From: Brevundimonas sp. UBA7534
Lineage (GTDB): Bacteria > Pseudomonadota > Alphaproteobacteria > Caulobacterales > Caulobacteraceae
DNA: 14,446 nt
Direction: 5' to 3'
Assembly (NCBI RefSeq): GCF_002479325.1
Contig: NZ_DLMO01000176.1
Coordinates: forward strand, 5,532 to 19,977
The notes beneath the pieces were generated by a model. The model was not told the DNA's origin and searched no databases. It was given only the letters and a program-made list of their open reading frames with translations. Both the position numbers and the translations under genes were made by a program. Positions 13,206 to 14,446 of the stretch are shown here, piece after piece. Each line of letters opens with the position of its first letter. Position 1 is the first letter of the stretch.

Positions 13206-13619
13206 ATGAACGTTCGGACGATCGCAGGGTTGGCGCGAGACGGCGGCGTCGGGGTGGAGACTGTCCGCTTTTATCAGCGTCGCGGATTGCTTTCGACGCC
13301 TGACAAATGGTCGCGTGATGGCGCTGGCGCGGGCGTTCGACGCTATGGCGAGGAGGACGTGCGCCAGCTGAAGTTCATTCGCTCCGCACAGACGGCGGGC
13401 TTCACCCTCGAGCAGATCAAAGAGCTGTTGTCGCTCGACGCTGGCGAGGATCGCACGCGCGCCCGTGCGTTGGCCGCGGAGAGGCTGGAGGCGCTGGATC
13501 GAACCATCTCCGATCTTGAGGGGGCGAGAGCGGCGTTGCGCCGACTGGCGAGCGCTTGCGCGGCGAACGACAGCGGACCGTGTCCGATCATTTCGGCCTT
13601 TCAGGGTGAAAAGGTTTGA
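13206..13619 (+). CDS. MerR-family transcriptional regulator
   Basis: This 137-residue regulator has the MerR layout: helix-turn-helix and wing (MNVRTIAGLARDGGVGVETV, RFYQRRGLL, VRRYGEEDV), a long dimerisation helix, and a C-terminal loop with Cys118 and Cys126 (ACAANDSGPCPIIS). It is close to mercury MerR in length and in the C-terminal CPII motif. The first Hg(II) ligand of MerR (Cys82) is absent: the aligned segment reads LDAGEDRTRA. With only two thiols per subunit, a plain mercury sensor is doubtful; another thiophilic metal or a redox signal is possible. ATG at 13206 has GGAG 6 bases upstream. It controls the divergent glutaredoxin-MauE gene and perhaps the DUF305 genes downstream. Confidence 0.9.
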   Translation: MNVRTIAGLARDGGVGVETVRFYQRRGLLSTPDKWSRDGAGAGVRRYGEEDVRQLKFIRSAQTAGFTLEQIKELLSLDAGEDRTRARALAAERLEALDRTISDLEGARAALRRLASACAANDSGPCPIISAFQGEKV

Positions 13620-13765
13620 AATCTTGCCCTGTCTTGGCGAACGGGGTGCGAGGGCCGGCAGCCGTCCCGCCTGGGAAAAACCCGACTGCGTGGCCACGCA
13701 AGCGCGAGGACCGGAACGTCCCGCAGCCAGAACTGTTCGTTGATCATCACTTTCGGAGAACGAAG

Positions 13766-14209
13766 ATGTCGATCAAACTGAACGTTGGTCTGGCGACCGC
13801 CGCGCTATCCGTGCTCCTCACGGCGTGCAATCCTGCGGGACAGGCCGATAGAACCGCGACTGCCGACTCGGGGTCGGCGGCCGAACACAGCGTTCCGGCG
13901 GTCCAGCCGATGGCGGGGCCCGAGACGCCCTTTTCCACCTCTGAACAGCAGATGCATCAGGCCATGATGCAGGCGCACGGCGCAGACCCGCAGGAGACCT
14001 ACGCCCTGAAGATGATCGAGCACCACCGGGGCGCCATCGCCATGTCGGAGGTTCTGATGCGCGAGAACCCGGACGCTGCGCTCCGCGAGATGGCCGAAAA
14101 GACGATTACGATGCAGCGCCAGGAGATCACGGCGCTGGAGCAGTGGGTCGCGCAACATCGGTCCGCCGCGGCAACCCCCGCTTCGGGTTCGGTCCAGCCC
14201 GGAGCCTGA
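13766..14209 (+). CDS. DUF305 lipoprotein
   Basis: This is a 147-residue predicted lipoprotein: a signal peptide with lipobox LTAC (Cys21), a Ser/Ala/Pro-rich linker, then a DUF305 domain with the family signature KMIEHHRGAIAMSEVLM and a second Met/Gln/Glu-rich helix TITMQRQEITALEQWV. DUF305 is a ferritin-like four-helix domain whose His and Met residues are thought to bind metal; several members sit in copper or silver resistance loci. It would act on the outer face of the inner membrane or in the outer membrane. ATG at 13766 follows GGAGA with 5-6 bp spacing; the open frame back to 13616 is not used. It lies 146 bp after the MerR gene on the same strand and ends at a terminator-like hairpin. 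Confidence 0.88.
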   Translation: MSIKLNVGLATAALSVLLTACNPAGQADRTATADSGSAAEHSVPAVQPMAGPETPFSTSEQQMHQAMMQAHGADPQETYALKMIEHHRGAIAMSEVLMRENPDAALREMAEKTITMQRQEITALEQWVAQHRSAAATPASGSVQPGA

Positions 14210-14218
14210 CGCGGGACG

Positions 14219-14260
14219 AATACGCGCGGGGACTGGTCTGCCCGTGCGTATTTGCTTTTG
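14219..14260 (+). terminator. Intrinsic terminator after the DUF305 gene
   Basis: AATACGCGCGGG pairs with CCCGTGCGTATT (12 bp, one G-U pair) around a 10-nt loop, followed by TTTGCTTTTG. It begins 9 bp after the stop. The next gene starts 46 bp further on, so it may be partly read through or have its own promoter. Confidence 0.75.
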
Positions 14261-14305
14261 AACGGCGTCGATCGTCGGCGTCTGTCCGCCGGCGGGAGGT
14301 CACTC

Positions 14306-14446
14306 ATGCACGAAAAGAGCTATCGCAACCTCGCGATTGAACTCATCGTCCACTTCATCATCATGTATTTGGTGATGTTCACGATGATCGCGACGCTCGA
14401 TCACTTCAACTTCAATCTGAACAATCTCTACATGACGCTGATGATG
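14306..14446 (+). CDS. Small membrane protein, 5' part only
   Basis: The first 47 codons are present; the window ends inside the gene. GGGAGGT 6 bases upstream supports ATG 14306. The sequence has a short charged start (MHEKSYRNLA), a Met-rich hydrophobic helix (IELIVHFIIMYLVMFTMIAT), then LDHFNFNLNNLYMTLMM. His and Met residues in and after the helix suggest a small inner-membrane protein with metal-binding capacity. Similar small proteins occur next to DUF305 genes, which fits a role in the same cassette; I cannot name the family. Confidence 0.7.
   Translation, partial: MHEKSYRNLAIELIVHFIIMYLVMFTMIATLDHFNFNLNNLYMTLMM

Overview
The window is GC-rich alphaproteobacterial DNA, most likely from the Caulobacterales (Brevundimonas or Caulobacter type). 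I infer this from the base composition, the protein sequences and the order lon - hup (HU) - tRNA-Val(UAC). There was no search to confirm it.

Positions 1-6021 look like ordinary chromosome. They hold the 3' end of an autotransporter gene, a divergent HxlR regulator and qorB-type quinone oxidoreductase pair (the ytfH/ytfG arrangement of E. coli), tRNA-Val, the DNA-binding protein HU, the Lon protease, tRNA-Leu(UAG), a Dps ferritin and a small one-helix membrane protein. Several terminators and promoter candidates are visible here. One is a lon terminator whose U-tract overlaps the -35 of the HU promoter.

At 6022-6065 lies the 3' half of a tRNA-Gln gene on the minus strand, broken exactly at the anticodon loop. 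This is the signature of an integration site. By the usual geometry, DNA from 6066 rightward is an integrated element, and the intact tRNA-Gln and the integrase would lie beyond 14446. Everything to the right fits accessory DNA: broken genes, AT-rich gaps and a stress cassette.

The accessory region has three parts. (1) 6489-8472 is an operon on the minus strand: a small lipoprotein, a SatD-family protein with a C-terminal helix-turn-helix, and a DUF3307 membrane protein. It carries four 18-bp palindromes of the form ACAACY-N6-RGTTGT in two pairs, each pair offset by exactly 29 bp. One pair covers the predicted promoter, so I propose these are operators for the SatD protein. (2) 8508-10474 is a gene graveyard. 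It contains a C-terminal fragment of unknown type, a phospholipase D-like gene and a NACHT NTPase gene fused head to head with both 5' ends lost, and the 5' part of a nuclease (SNase) lipoprotein gene fused tail to tail to the broken NACHT gene. This looks like the remains of an antiphage defence island. It is followed by an apparently intact gene with a DUF2971-like C-terminal half. (3) 12373-14446 is a thiol and metal-stress type cassette: a glutaredoxin-MauE fusion, a divergent MerR regulator that lacks the first mercury-ligand cysteine but has a classical MerR dyad promoter, a DUF305 lipoprotein, and the start of a small membrane protein cut by the window end.
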